Assembly (NCBI GenBank): GCA_044432645.1
Contig: JAWXUM010000007.1
Location: forward strand, 7,986 to 71,985
Direction of reading: 5' to 3'
Length of the DNA: 64,000 bases
From: SIG603 sp044432645
GTDB taxonomy: Bacteria > Bacillota > Clostridia > Oscillospirales > Acutalibacteraceae
The number at the start of each line of letters is the position of its first letter. Positions within the stretch are counted from its first letter, which is position 1. The notes beneath the pieces are model-generated. The model did not search any database and was not told where the DNA came from. It saw only the letters and a list, made by a program, of their open reading frames with translations. The translations under genes and the position numbers were made by a program. This document shows, in pieces, positions 8,666-15,069 of the stretch.

Positions 8666-8878
8666 TTATATCATGATAGCTGTTGCTAAATCTTCATCAA
8701 CATTATATCTGCTATCTTTTATAGAAAGCACATATCCACCACCAATATGGGACACAACAGTAATAGGTTGTCCCTCATAACAGCCAAGCGTAAACAAAAA
8801 ATCATTAAGCTCTTCGTCATCTGTATTTATACCTTTTACTATATACTCTAAACCAATTTCTGCATTTGATAAATTCAT
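8666..8878 (-). CDS. feoA: Ferrous iron transport protein FeoA
   Basis: A 70-residue SH3-like cytosolic protein that assists FeoB. The sequence has the FeoA pattern: an N-terminal Leu/Ser-rich strand, a central GCYEGQPITVVS segment and a C-terminal YVLSIKDSRYNVDEDLA strand pair. It lies upstream of feoB and divergent from the dtxR-type gene. Its promoter carries operator 3. Confidence 0.88.
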   Translation of the reverse strand: MNLSNAEIGLEYIVKGINTDDEELNDFLFTLGCYEGQPITVVSHIGGGYVLSIKDSRYNVDEDLATAIMI

Positions 8879-8925
8879 AAAAACCTCTTTTAAAACGAAA
8901 TTTTAAACTTTTTTATTTCTTTCTT

Positions 8926-8954
8926 ATATTAGCACTCGCTAACCTGTTTGTCAA
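8926..8954 (-). promoter_or_regulatory. feoA promoter with operator 3 in the spacer
   Basis: On the minus strand TTGACA (8954-8949), a 17-base spacer and TATAAT-like TAATAT (8931-8926) form a near-consensus sigma-A promoter. The palindrome TTAGC-ACTC-GCTAA (8929-8942) covers the spacer and overlaps the -10, so a bound repressor would exclude RNA polymerase. This is strong sequence support for metal-dependent repression. Confidence 0.82.
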
Positions 8955-8997
8955 TAGCTTTTTACAAAAAATTAATATTTATTTTTCTTTATTTGTG

Positions 8998-9026
8998 TTG
9001 CTAAGTGTTTTAAATTATGTTAAAAT
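8998..9026 (+). promoter_or_regulatory. Promoter of the dtxR-type gene
   Basis: TTGCTA (8998-9003), 17 bases, TAAAAT (9021-9026). Transcription would start near 9033, downstream of the longer open frame's first codon, which supports the ATG at 9055. No TTAGC-N4-GCTAA box overlaps it. Confidence 0.65.
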
Positions 9027-9054
9027 ATTAATAATACTTTTTAGGGGGACGATT

Positions 9055-9438
9055 ATGGCACTACACGAATCAGGAGAAATGTACCTTGAGGCAATTTATG
9101 TTTTATCAAAAAAACTAAATAACGTGCGTTCAATAGACGTTAGCGAATATTTAAATTACTCAAAGCCTAGCGTAAGCCGTGCTATTTCGGTTCTTAAAAA
9201 CGAAGATTTCGTAATTATGGACGAATACGGATTTTTAATTTTAACCGAAAAAGGCTTAGTTGTTGCAACTAAAATCTACCAAAGACATGTTCTTTTAAAT
9301 GCTTTTTTAACCCATATAGGACTTGACAAAGAAACAGCAGCCGAAGATGCTTGCAAAATGGAACATGCAATAAGCGATAAAACTTTTGACATTATAAAAG
9401 AACATTCGCTAAAAATTGGTGTAGTTTTCGGTGATTGA
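9055..9438 (+). CDS. DtxR/MntR-family metal-dependent transcriptional regulator
   Basis: A 127-residue metalloregulator. The N-terminal winged helix spans about residues 1-65 (MALHESGEMYLEAIY, then SKPSVSRAISVLK as recognition helix). A dimerisation and metal-binding region follows, with Cys, Glu and His in DACKMEHAIS. It lacks the SH3-like third domain of DtxR, like MntR. The start is the ATG preceded by AGGGGG. A longer frame from 8995 begins upstream of the predicted transcript. Divergence from feoA and the operators there suggest it senses iron. Manganese remains possible. Confidence 0.87.
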   Translation: MALHESGEMYLEAIYVLSKKLNNVRSIDVSEYLNYSKPSVSRAISVLKNEDFVIMDEYGFLILTEKGLVVATKIYQRHVLLNAFLTHIGLDKETAAEDACKMEHAISDKTFDIIKEHSLKIGVVFGD

Positions 9439-9465
9439 TAGTAATTTTTAATTTCACACAAACTA

Positions 9466-9503
9466 CTGAAAGGACGGATTTTTCCGTCCTTTCAGCTTTT
9501 TTA
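9466..9503 (+). terminator. Terminator of the dtxR-type gene
   Basis: A perfect 13-bp stem, CTGAAAGGACGGA (9466-9478) with its complement at 9483-9495, has a TTTT loop and is followed by CTTTTTT. A near-identical GGACGG-TTTT-CCGTCC hairpin follows glgA. Confidence 0.9.
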
Positions 9504-9504
9504 T

Positions 9505-9581
9505 TGGTGCCCTTGATTGGAATTGAACCAACGCTAACCTGCCTTCGGAGGGCAGTGCTCTATCCACTGAGCTACAAGGAC
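9505..9581 (-). tRNA. tRNA-Arg (anticodon CCG)
   Basis: A complete cloverleaf on the minus strand. The acceptor stem is GTCCTTG with CAAGGGC, and CCA is encoded (9507-9505). The D arm is GCTC...GAGC. The anticodon stem CTGCC/GGCAG encloses the loop CTCCGAA, giving anticodon CCG (codon CGG). The T arm is GTTGG-TTCAATT-CCAAT. The gene is wedged between the hairpin of the xre gene and the terminator of the dtxR-type gene. Confidence 0.95.
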
Positions 9582-9632
9582 AAAAAAATTATACCACTAC
9601 TATTTTAAATAAAAAGTAAAATAGAGTGGTAT
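9582..9632 (-). terminator. Terminator of the xre gene, abutting the tRNA-Arg gene
   Basis: A long stem with one bulged A pairs 9591-9607 with 9617-9632. On the minus strand it is followed by AATTTTTTT, whose last T touches the first base of tRNA-Arg. The sequence TATAAT at 9593-9588 overlaps the stem and could be a -10 that starts the tRNA at or next to its 5' end. Confidence 0.72.
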
Positions 9633-9638
9633 CATTGC

Positions 9639-10049
9639 TTATTTTTCTTCAGATTTTTTTCCGTCGACTTTTGTCTGAGTACTATATAGTATATTTAAAA
9701 CTTTACGTTTTTGAACTGGACTTGCCAGCCTAAAAGTTGCAATCAACTCTTTTTCTTCTTGCTCTAAAGTGTCAAAATTTTTAGTTGGCACAAACATTTT
9801 AGGCACGTATTTAGAGTCGTTCAAAACCGTTATGTCGTCAAATTGTAAAAAAGCATCTACACTGATATTATACATTTTTGCTAAAATAGCAAGCGAGTTA
9901 AAGCTAGGTTCTGTTTTACCAGTTTCATAATAAGTGTAGGTTGACCGGCTTATATTAAGTTTTTCTGCAACAAAAGCTTGTGTTAAACCGTTAAGTTTTC
10001 TATAAGTTATAAGCACTTCAGGCAATTTTACACTTTTTTTAATACTCAC
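9639..10049 (-). CDS. Xre-family transcriptional regulator
   Basis: A 136-residue protein with an N-terminal Cro/CI helix-turn-helix (about residues 10-65). The recognition region reads LTQAFVAEKLNISRSTYTYYETGKTEPS. The C-terminal half (LEQEEKELIATFRLASPVQKRKVL) is a short helical region, often seen in Clostridial Xre proteins. No cognate target is evident. It stands alone between two tRNA genes. Confidence 0.85.
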   Translation of the reverse strand: MSIKKSVKLPEVLITYRKLNGLTQAFVAEKLNISRSTYTYYETGKTEPSFNSLAILAKMYNISVDAFLQFDDITVLNDSKYVPKMFVPTKNFDTLEQEEKELIATFRLASPVQKRKVLNILYSTQTKVDGKKSEEK

Positions 10050-10166
10050 TCCAAATACCCCTTATCATATATATAATAAATTTATTATACAATTTTCTAC
10101 ACTTTTTTTAAAGCTGTTGTGAACTATTTTCACAATTTATTAAAAAATGTTTTTTTGTTTTTTATA

Positions 10167-10195
10167 TTGACAAGTTTTAAATGTTATGGTATTAT
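10167..10195 (+). promoter_or_regulatory. tRNA-Gly promoter
   Basis: TTGACA (10167-10172), a 17-base spacer and TATTAT (10190-10195). Transcription would start a few bases before the mature tRNA at 10209. Confidence 0.8.
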
Positions 10196-10208
10196 AAATA
10201 CAATATTT

Positions 10209-10284
10209 GCGAATGTAGCTCATCTGGTAGAGCGCAACCTTGCCAAGGTTGAGGTAGCGAGTTCGAGCCTCGTCATTCGCTCCA
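10209..10284 (+). tRNA. tRNA-Gly (anticodon GCC)
   Basis: The acceptor stem GCGAATG pairs with CATTCGC, and TCCA follows with CCA encoded. The anticodon stem CAACC/GGTTG encloses TTGCCAA, giving anticodon GCC. The T loop GTTCGAGCC is standard. Confidence 0.96.
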
Positions 10285-10288
10285 ATTA

Positions 10289-10320
10289 AAACCTTCACAT
10301 TTGTGAGGGTTTGTTTTTTT
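10289..10320 (+). terminator. Terminator of tRNA-Gly
   Basis: An 11-bp stem with one G-U pair joins 10289-10299 to 10302-10312 and is followed by GTTTTTTT. It lies five bases beyond the CCA end. Confidence 0.78.
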
Positions 10321-10333
10321 AGAAGGTGTTTTT

Positions 10334-10687
10334 ATGCTTAACGATTACGACTCACAAGATATAAAAGATAATAAAAATTTGGCTTTAATTTCTTATATTT
10401 CATGTTTATTTATTATTCCAATGTTTTTCAAAAAACATTCAGACTTCGCAAATTTTCATGCAGAACAAGGAAAAAGGCTGTTCATAACACAAATTTTAGT
10501 TTATATTGCTAAATCTTTTAACGAAAATGTTTTAGTAGATGTATTGCCTTTAGCATTATTTGTGGTAATTGGGGCAATTATGTCAATTCTTGTTTTAGTA
10601 GTTTTTTCTTTGTGTGTTCTAGGCGTTTTACACGCAATTAAGGGCGAGGCAAAAAGATTACCTTTAATAGGAGGACATGATTATTAA
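10334..10687 (+). CDS. Small membrane protein, DUF4870-like
   Basis: A 117-residue protein with about three hydrophobic segments (roughly 19-35, 50-66 and 70-100). It carries the pattern FANFHAEQGKRLFI between the first two, typical of DUF4870/Tic20-like proteins. Function unknown. Its 3' end overlaps gpsA by 11 bases, so the two are translated from one message. Confidence 0.7.
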   Translation: MLNDYDSQDIKDNKNLALISYISCLFIIPMFFKKHSDFANFHAEQGKRLFITQILVYIAKSFNENVLVDVLPLALFVVIGAIMSILVLVVFSLCVLGVLHAIKGEAKRLPLIGGHDY

Positions 10688-11627
10688 TATTACAGTTATA
10701 GGGCCTGGACGTTGGGGTTCTTTTATAGCATGGTATTTAAGCAAGTTAAATCACAATGTTACAATGTATGGACGAAAAAATTCAAAAAGTTTAGAAGACC
10801 TTAAAAATACTAATTATTTTGAAAATAAAGTGAAAATCAGCTGTGATATGAACGATGTTTTAAACAGTGATATAACAGTTATTTCTGTTAATTCGCAAGG
10901 ATTTAGGTCTTTGTTAATAGAGCTTAAAAATGCTGGCTTAAAAAACAACAAAATGGTTCTTTGCATGAAAGGTATAGAAGTTGAAACTGGAAAAAGACTA
11001 ACCGAAATTGCAGACGAAATTTTGGGCAAAGATTACCCAGTAGCCGTGTGGCTTGGTCCTGGGCATGTCGAAGAGTTTAAATCTGGTGTGCCTAATTGTA
11101 TGGTAATCGACAGCAATAATCAAGAACTAAAAGAAACTCTAATTTCCGAATTTTCAAGTGAATTAATTCGTTTTTATTTAGGTGACGATTTAATAGGCAA
11201 CGAAATTGGCGCTGCTGCTAAAAATGTTATAGGAATAGCTGCTGGAATGCTCGACGGGCTTCGCCTTTCCACACTAAAAGGTGCTTTAATGTCACGAGGA
11301 ACAAGGGAGATTGCAAGGCTAATTAAATCTGTTGGTGGTAAAGAAATTTCAGCTTATGGTCTTTGTCATTTAGGCGACTATGAAGCAACTGTTTTCTCAA
11401 AATTCAGTCATAACAGAGCTTTTGGCGAAAAGCTTGTAAAAAACGAAGCTTACGACAAACTTGCAGAAGGCTACTTTACAGTTGTTGCTCTTATTGATTT
11501 AGCAAAAGAAAACAACGTTGAACTGCCTATTTGTCAAAGCGTTTACGCAGTACTTTACGAAGGCAAAAATGTTAAAGAAGCTATAAGTGAACTTTTTTCA
11601 AGAAGCTTAAAAGAAGAATTTTATTAA
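10677..11627 (+). CDS. gpsA: Glycerol-3-phosphate dehydrogenase [NAD(P)+]
   Basis: GpsA reduces dihydroxyacetone phosphate to sn-glycerol 3-phosphate for phospholipid synthesis. The Rossmann loop GPGRWGSFIAWYL begins at residue 8. The substrate-site segment GAAAKNVIGIAAGMLDGL contains the conserved Lys, and SRGTREIARL follows. The 316-residue length is slightly short but complete. GGAGG precedes the ATG. With plsX at 19.3 kb and glpK at 3.4 kb, this window holds three genes around glycerol 3-phosphate. Confidence 0.94.
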   Translation: MIINITVIGPGRWGSFIAWYLSKLNHNVTMYGRKNSKSLEDLKNTNYFENKVKISCDMNDVLNSDITVISVNSQGFRSLLIELKNAGLKNNKMVLCMKGIEVETGKRLTEIADEILGKDYPVAVWLGPGHVEEFKSGVPNCMVIDSNNQELKETLISEFSSELIRFYLGDDLIGNEIGAAAKNVIGIAAGMLDGLRLSTLKGALMSRGTREIARLIKSVGGKEISAYGLCHLGDYEATVFSKFSHNRAFGEKLVKNEAYDKLAEGYFTVVALIDLAKENNVELPICQSVYAVLYEGKNVKEAISELFSRSLKEEFY

Positions 11628-11642
11628 ATTTTAATATAACCG

Positions 11643-11671
11643 TTGACAAAAGGATAATCATATAGTATAAT
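11643..11671 (+). promoter_or_regulatory. Consensus promoter of the infC operon
   Basis: TTGACA (11643-11648), exactly 17 bases, TATAAT (11666-11671). Both hexamers are perfect consensus, as expected for a translation-machinery operon. The start would be near 11678, leaving a leader of roughly 165 bases before infC. Confidence 0.9.
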
Positions 11672-11676
11672 ACTTA

Positions 11677-11795
11677 AGAAAACAAAGTAGAACCATAGTT
11701 CTCACCGTGCGGTTAGTCTGGCAACGGTCAATATTTAAACCATTAGTGGTTTTGTTATGTTGATTTAGTGGACAGATTTTCTGTCCACTTTTTTG
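11677..11795 (+). promoter_or_regulatory. infC-rpmI-rplT leader with attenuator (L20-leader-like)
   Basis: The leader contains small hairpins (AGAAC/GTTCT, ACCG/CGGT, AAACCA/TGGTTT). It ends in a clear terminator, AGTGGACAG (11767-11775) with CTGTCCACT (11781-11789) followed by six T, placed before infC. In Firmicutes such a leader lets excess ribosomal protein L20 stop transcription early. Assignment to that class is by position and architecture. I could not run a covariance model. Confidence 0.72.
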
Positions 11796-11844
11796 AATAT
11801 ATGGTAAATATTAAATTGTAACGTGACTACGGAGGTGTTTAGTT

Positions 11845-12363
11845 ATTAGCAACAAGGAACTACAGATTAACAATGAAATTGAAGAAAAAGAGCTTCGACT
11901 AATCGACGAAGATGGCACACAGCTAGGTGTAGTAAGTCTTGAACAGGCTTTAAAATTAGCTGCTGACAAAGGACTTGATTTAGTTAAAATTGCTCCACAG
12001 GCAAAACCACCTGTTTGCAAAATTATCAATTATGGTAAATTCCGTTTTGAACAAACAAAACGTGTTAAAGAAGCTAAGAAAAATCAAAAAGTAGTAGAAA
12101 TTAAGGAGATACGTCTTTCACTTAATATCGACACTCACGACTTCAATACAAAGCTTAATCATGCAATTAAATTCATCGAAGCTGGCAACAAAGTAAAAGC
12201 TTCAATAAGATTTAGAGGCCGTGAAATGGGTCACCCAGAACAAGGTCTTGTAGTGATGAAAAAATTTGCAGAAGCTATTAGCGAAGTAGCAAATGTCGAA
12301 AAAGCCGCAAAGCTTGAGGGAAGAAGTATGTTAATGTTCCTTGCTCCCAAGCCCGTTAAATAA
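11845..12363 (+). CDS. infC: Translation initiation factor IF-3 (AUU start)
   Basis: IF-3 prevents premature subunit joining and proofreads initiator codons. The frame reads I/M-S-N-K-E-L-Q-I-N-N from an ATT at 11845 to a TAA at 12363, giving 172 residues, the normal size. N- and C-terminal domains are recognisable (KAPPVCKI-like QAKPPVCKIINYGKF; VKASIRFRGREMGHPE). No ATG, GTG or TTG lies between the GGAGG (11831-11835) and the conserved N-terminus. The AUU start is the well-known signature of infC, used for autoregulation. rpmI and rplT follow in the classic order. Confidence 0.95.
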   Translation: MSNKELQINNEIEEKELRLIDEDGTQLGVVSLEQALKLAADKGLDLVKIAPQAKPPVCKIINYGKFRFEQTKRVKEAKKNQKVVEIKEIRLSLNIDTHDFNTKLNHAIKFIEAGNKVKASIRFRGREMGHPEQGLVVMKKFAEAISEVANVEKAAKLEGRSMLMFLAPKPVK

Positions 12364-12383
12364 AATTCAAGGAGGATATTAAA

Positions 12384-12587
12384 ATGCCTAAATTAAAATC
12401 ACATAGTGGCGCTAAAAAGCGTTTCAAAATTTCAAAATCTGGTAAAGTAATTCGTTCTCATGCTAATATGAGACATCTTCTAAATGGCCACGGCAAAACA
12501 AGCAAAAGCAAACGTCAATTAAGAGGAACTGTAACTGCTGACAAAACAAACGAAAAAGCAGTTAAAAGAATGTTACCATACGCATAA
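12384..12587 (+). CDS. rpmI: 50S ribosomal protein L35
   Basis: A 67-residue basic protein with the L35 pattern: MPKLKSHSGAKKRFKISKSG and the RHLLNGHGKTSKSKRQLRGT region. AAGGAGG precedes the ATG. It lies between infC and rplT. Confidence 0.97.
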   Translation: MPKLKSHSGAKKRFKISKSGKVIRSHANMRHLLNGHGKTSKSKRQLRGTVTADKTNEKAVKRMLPYA

Positions 12588-12621
12588 GTATTAGTTGAAA
12601 ACGAAAGGATGAATATATAAT

Positions 12622-12975
12622 ATGGCAAGAGTTAAAGGCGCACTTGCGACTCGTAAGAGAAGAAAAAAAGTATTAAAACTAGCTAAAGGTTACTGGGGTT
12701 CAAAGAGCAGACATTTTAAAATGGCTAAACAAGCTGTTATGAAATCTGGCAACTACGCATACATTGGCCGTAAACACAGAAAAAGAGATTTCCGTCGTCT
12801 ATGGATTACAAGAATTTCTGCTGCATGTAAAGCAAACGGCACAAACTATTCTACATTTATGAATGGTCTTAAAAAAGCAGGCATTACTCTAAACAGAAAA
12901 ATGCTATCTGAAATTGCTATTGCTGACGCTGCTAGCTTCACAGCTTTAGTTGAACAAGCAAAAGCTGCTTTATAA
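12622..12975 (+). CDS. rplT: 50S ribosomal protein L20
   Basis: A 117-residue rRNA-binding protein with the typical start (MARVKGALATRKRRKKVLK) and the helical SRHFKMAKQAVMKSGNYAY region. L20 is the usual autorepressor of this operon in Firmicutes, which fits the attenuated leader upstream. Confidence 0.97.
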   Translation: MARVKGALATRKRRKKVLKLAKGYWGSKSRHFKMAKQAVMKSGNYAYIGRKHRKRDFRRLWITRISAACKANGTNYSTFMNGLKKAGITLNRKMLSEIAIADAASFTALVEQAKAAL

Positions 12976-13000
12976 TAAATTTTAACCCTATTGGGTTTTG

Positions 13001-13036
13001 ACAGCGTAAGAGCAATAACTGCCCTTGCGCTGTTTT
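13001..13036 (+). terminator. Probable terminator after rplT
   Basis: ACAGCGTAAG (13001-13010) pairs with CTTGCGCTGT (13024-13033) with one G-T pair and a 13-base loop, followed by TTTTC. The U-run is short. A small AACCC/GGGTT hairpin lies just upstream. Confidence 0.5.
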
Positions 13037-13137
13037 CAAAATTTATGGGAGTTCTAAGAAAAAGCAATGGCAGTGTTGATTTTATTGCGAACTAATCCAA
13101 AAAATAAAAAAAACAACCAAAAGAGGTGACTTCACAA

Positions 13138-13911
13138 ATGGCTAACGTAATAACTAGTAGGAAAAATCAAATAATTAAGTTTTGTACAGAACTTTCAAAT
13201 TCTTCTTCCTTAAGAAAAGAACACAAACTTTTTTTAATAGAGGGTGCAAGGCTTTGCAGTGATGCCACCAAAAGTGGTACAGGAATTTTTCGTTTGTTTT
13301 ACACTCAAAAAGCAAAAACTAAATACCAAAAATACATAAACCTTATCAGTGCTAAAGAAGTTCATGAGATAACCGAGCCTGTGGCTAGTCTTTTGTCTAG
13401 TACAAAAAACTCACAAGGTGTGTTTGCTTTATGCGAGTTTCCAAAGGAAGAAAACGAAATCAAAGGGAAAATTCTTGTGCTTGAAAACATGCAAGACCCA
13501 ACTAACATGGGGGCAGTTTTTAGAACAGCGCAAGCTTTAGGAATTAAAACTTTTGTTCTTTTAGGCGATTGTTGCGACCCTTATTCGCCAAAAGTTTCAA
13601 GAGGTTCGATGGGTGCGATTTTTAAAATCGATATTCACTTTAAAAACGATACAAAAGAGTTTATCAAAGAAATTCAAAACAAAAATTACAAATGTTTCGC
13701 AGCTGTTCCAAGTAGCGATGCTAAAGATATTAGAACCCTAAACTTTGCCCATAACTCAGCCGTATTTATAGGTAACGAGGGTAACGGGCTTAGCGAAATA
13801 GCAAAAACTTATTGTGATGAACAAATTACAATTCCTATGAAAGGCATGGCAGAGTCCCTTAATGCCTCTGTAGCTGCTGCTATTTTAATGTGGGAGATGA
13901 CTAAAGATTGA
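13138..13911 (+). CDS. TrmH/SpoU-family RNA 2'-O-methyltransferase
   Basis: A SPOUT-class methyltransferase, probably acting on 23S rRNA or tRNA ribose. The N-terminal substrate-binding part (about 1-95) precedes the knotted C-terminal domain. That domain has the SpoU motifs ENMQDPTNMGAVFRTA, VFIGNEGNGLSE and SLNASVAAAILM. The chosen ATG has AGAGGTG upstream. A frame from 13126 would begin inside the ribosome binding site. In many Clostridia this gene follows rplT. The exact nucleotide target is not determinable. Confidence 0.87.
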   Translation: MANVITSRKNQIIKFCTELSNSSSLRKEHKLFLIEGARLCSDATKSGTGIFRLFYTQKAKTKYQKYINLISAKEVHEITEPVASLLSSTKNSQGVFALCEFPKEENEIKGKILVLENMQDPTNMGAVFRTAQALGIKTFVLLGDCCDPYSPKVSRGSMGAIFKIDIHFKNDTKEFIKEIQNKNYKCFAAVPSSDAKDIRTLNFAHNSAVFIGNEGNGLSEIAKTYCDEQITIPMKGMAESLNASVAAAILMWEMTKD

Positions 13912-13924
13912 ATAATAGAAAGGC

Positions 13925-15046
13925 ATGGTCGTAATAGTGGAAGAAAGAGTTTATTGGTTATGGCTTCAGCACGCTTTTGGTGCTGGAAGTACAAAACCTG
14001 CTTCAATAGCTAGGCGATATGAAAGTATTGAAGCTTTTTATAAAGAAAAGCGATGGAACCAGTTCGATTTTATAAGCGATAGTGAACTAAACGCATTAAA
14101 ATCTTATACATTAGACTATGCTCAAGCACAAATTGAATACTGCGAAAAAATGGGACAAACTGTAATATCTTATGGCGATTACAATTATCCCGACAAGCTT
14201 AGACATATCGAAAACCCACCTTCTGTACTTTTTGTAAAGGGAACTTTGCCAGATTTTGACGACAACCTAACAATTTCTATTGTTGGCTCAAGAAAAGCTA
14301 GCAGTGGCGCACTAATGTTAACTGAAAAAATTAGCCGAGAACTTTCGATAGAGGGCACTGTAGTTGTAAGTGGTGGTGCCTTAGGAGTCGACACTGCTGC
14401 ACACAAGGGTGCTATGAAAGGCACAAGCCCTACCGTCGCTATTTTGCCTTGCAGTTTAGATTTCCCCTATTTAATGCAAAACCAAAAGTTAAGAAATCAA
14501 ATTATTGAAACAGGTGGAGCTTTAATAAGCGAGTACCCTGTGAATTCAGCTGTTTACAAAGGAAATTTTGTTATAAGAAATAGAATTATCTCTGGGCTTT
14601 GCAACGGTTTACTGGTAAGCGAAGCTGCTGTTAAAAGTGGTACAATGATAACTGTAGCACACGCTACAAGACAAAACAAAGACATTTTTGCTTTTCCAGG
14701 TGATGTTAACTCCCTAACGTCTTCTGGCTCAAATAAGCTTATTGTTGACGGTGCAACGCCAGTTTTAGATGTAAAAGATATACTTGATGGGTATAAATGT
14801 CTAACAAAGGGCAAGAATAACGCTGTGAATTTGGTTAAAGATGATAATACTGAAAAAATTACAAACTTAGGTCTTTCAAAAAATGCACAGATGATATATA
14901 CTGTACTTACGAAAACTCCAGTACATGTTACAACAATTTGCGAAATAACCGATTTGAAAATTTCAAAAGTTTTAGCATCTATAACAGAACTTGAACTTAT
15001 GGGTTATATAAAAACATATTCAGGGCAAAGATGCTCATTAATATAA
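13925..15046 (+). CDS. dprA: DNA-processing protein DprA (Smf)
   Basis: DprA loads RecA onto incoming single-stranded DNA during transformation. The Rossmann-like DprA core contains VGSRKASSGALM, SGGALGVDTAAHKGAM and the SEAAVKSGTMITVAHA stretch. The C-terminal 60 residues look like the winged-helix DML1-like domain. 373 residues from the ATG. That ATG lies almost on top of the GAAAGG, and the in-frame GTG at 13937 has better if long spacing, so the true start is uncertain. topA follows in the usual dprA-topA-trmFO order. Confidence 0.93.
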   Translation: MVVIVEERVYWLWLQHAFGAGSTKPASIARRYESIEAFYKEKRWNQFDFISDSELNALKSYTLDYAQAQIEYCEKMGQTVISYGDYNYPDKLRHIENPPSVLFVKGTLPDFDDNLTISIVGSRKASSGALMLTEKISRELSIEGTVVVSGGALGVDTAAHKGAMKGTSPTVAILPCSLDFPYLMQNQKLRNQIIETGGALISEYPVNSAVYKGNFVIRNRIISGLCNGLLVSEAAVKSGTMITVAHATRQNKDIFAFPGDVNSLTSSGSNKLIVDGATPVLDVKDILDGYKCLTKGKNNAVNLVKDDNTEKITNLGLSKNAQMIYTVLTKTPVHVTTICEITDLKISKVLASITELELMGYIKTYSGQRCSLI

Positions 15047-15069
15047 AAAAAGAAAACTAAGGAGAATAT

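Noticed and set aside
11811..12029. Minus-strand open frame over the 5' part of infC
   Set aside because: infC is complete on the plus strand with an AUU start. The opposite frame is a by-product.
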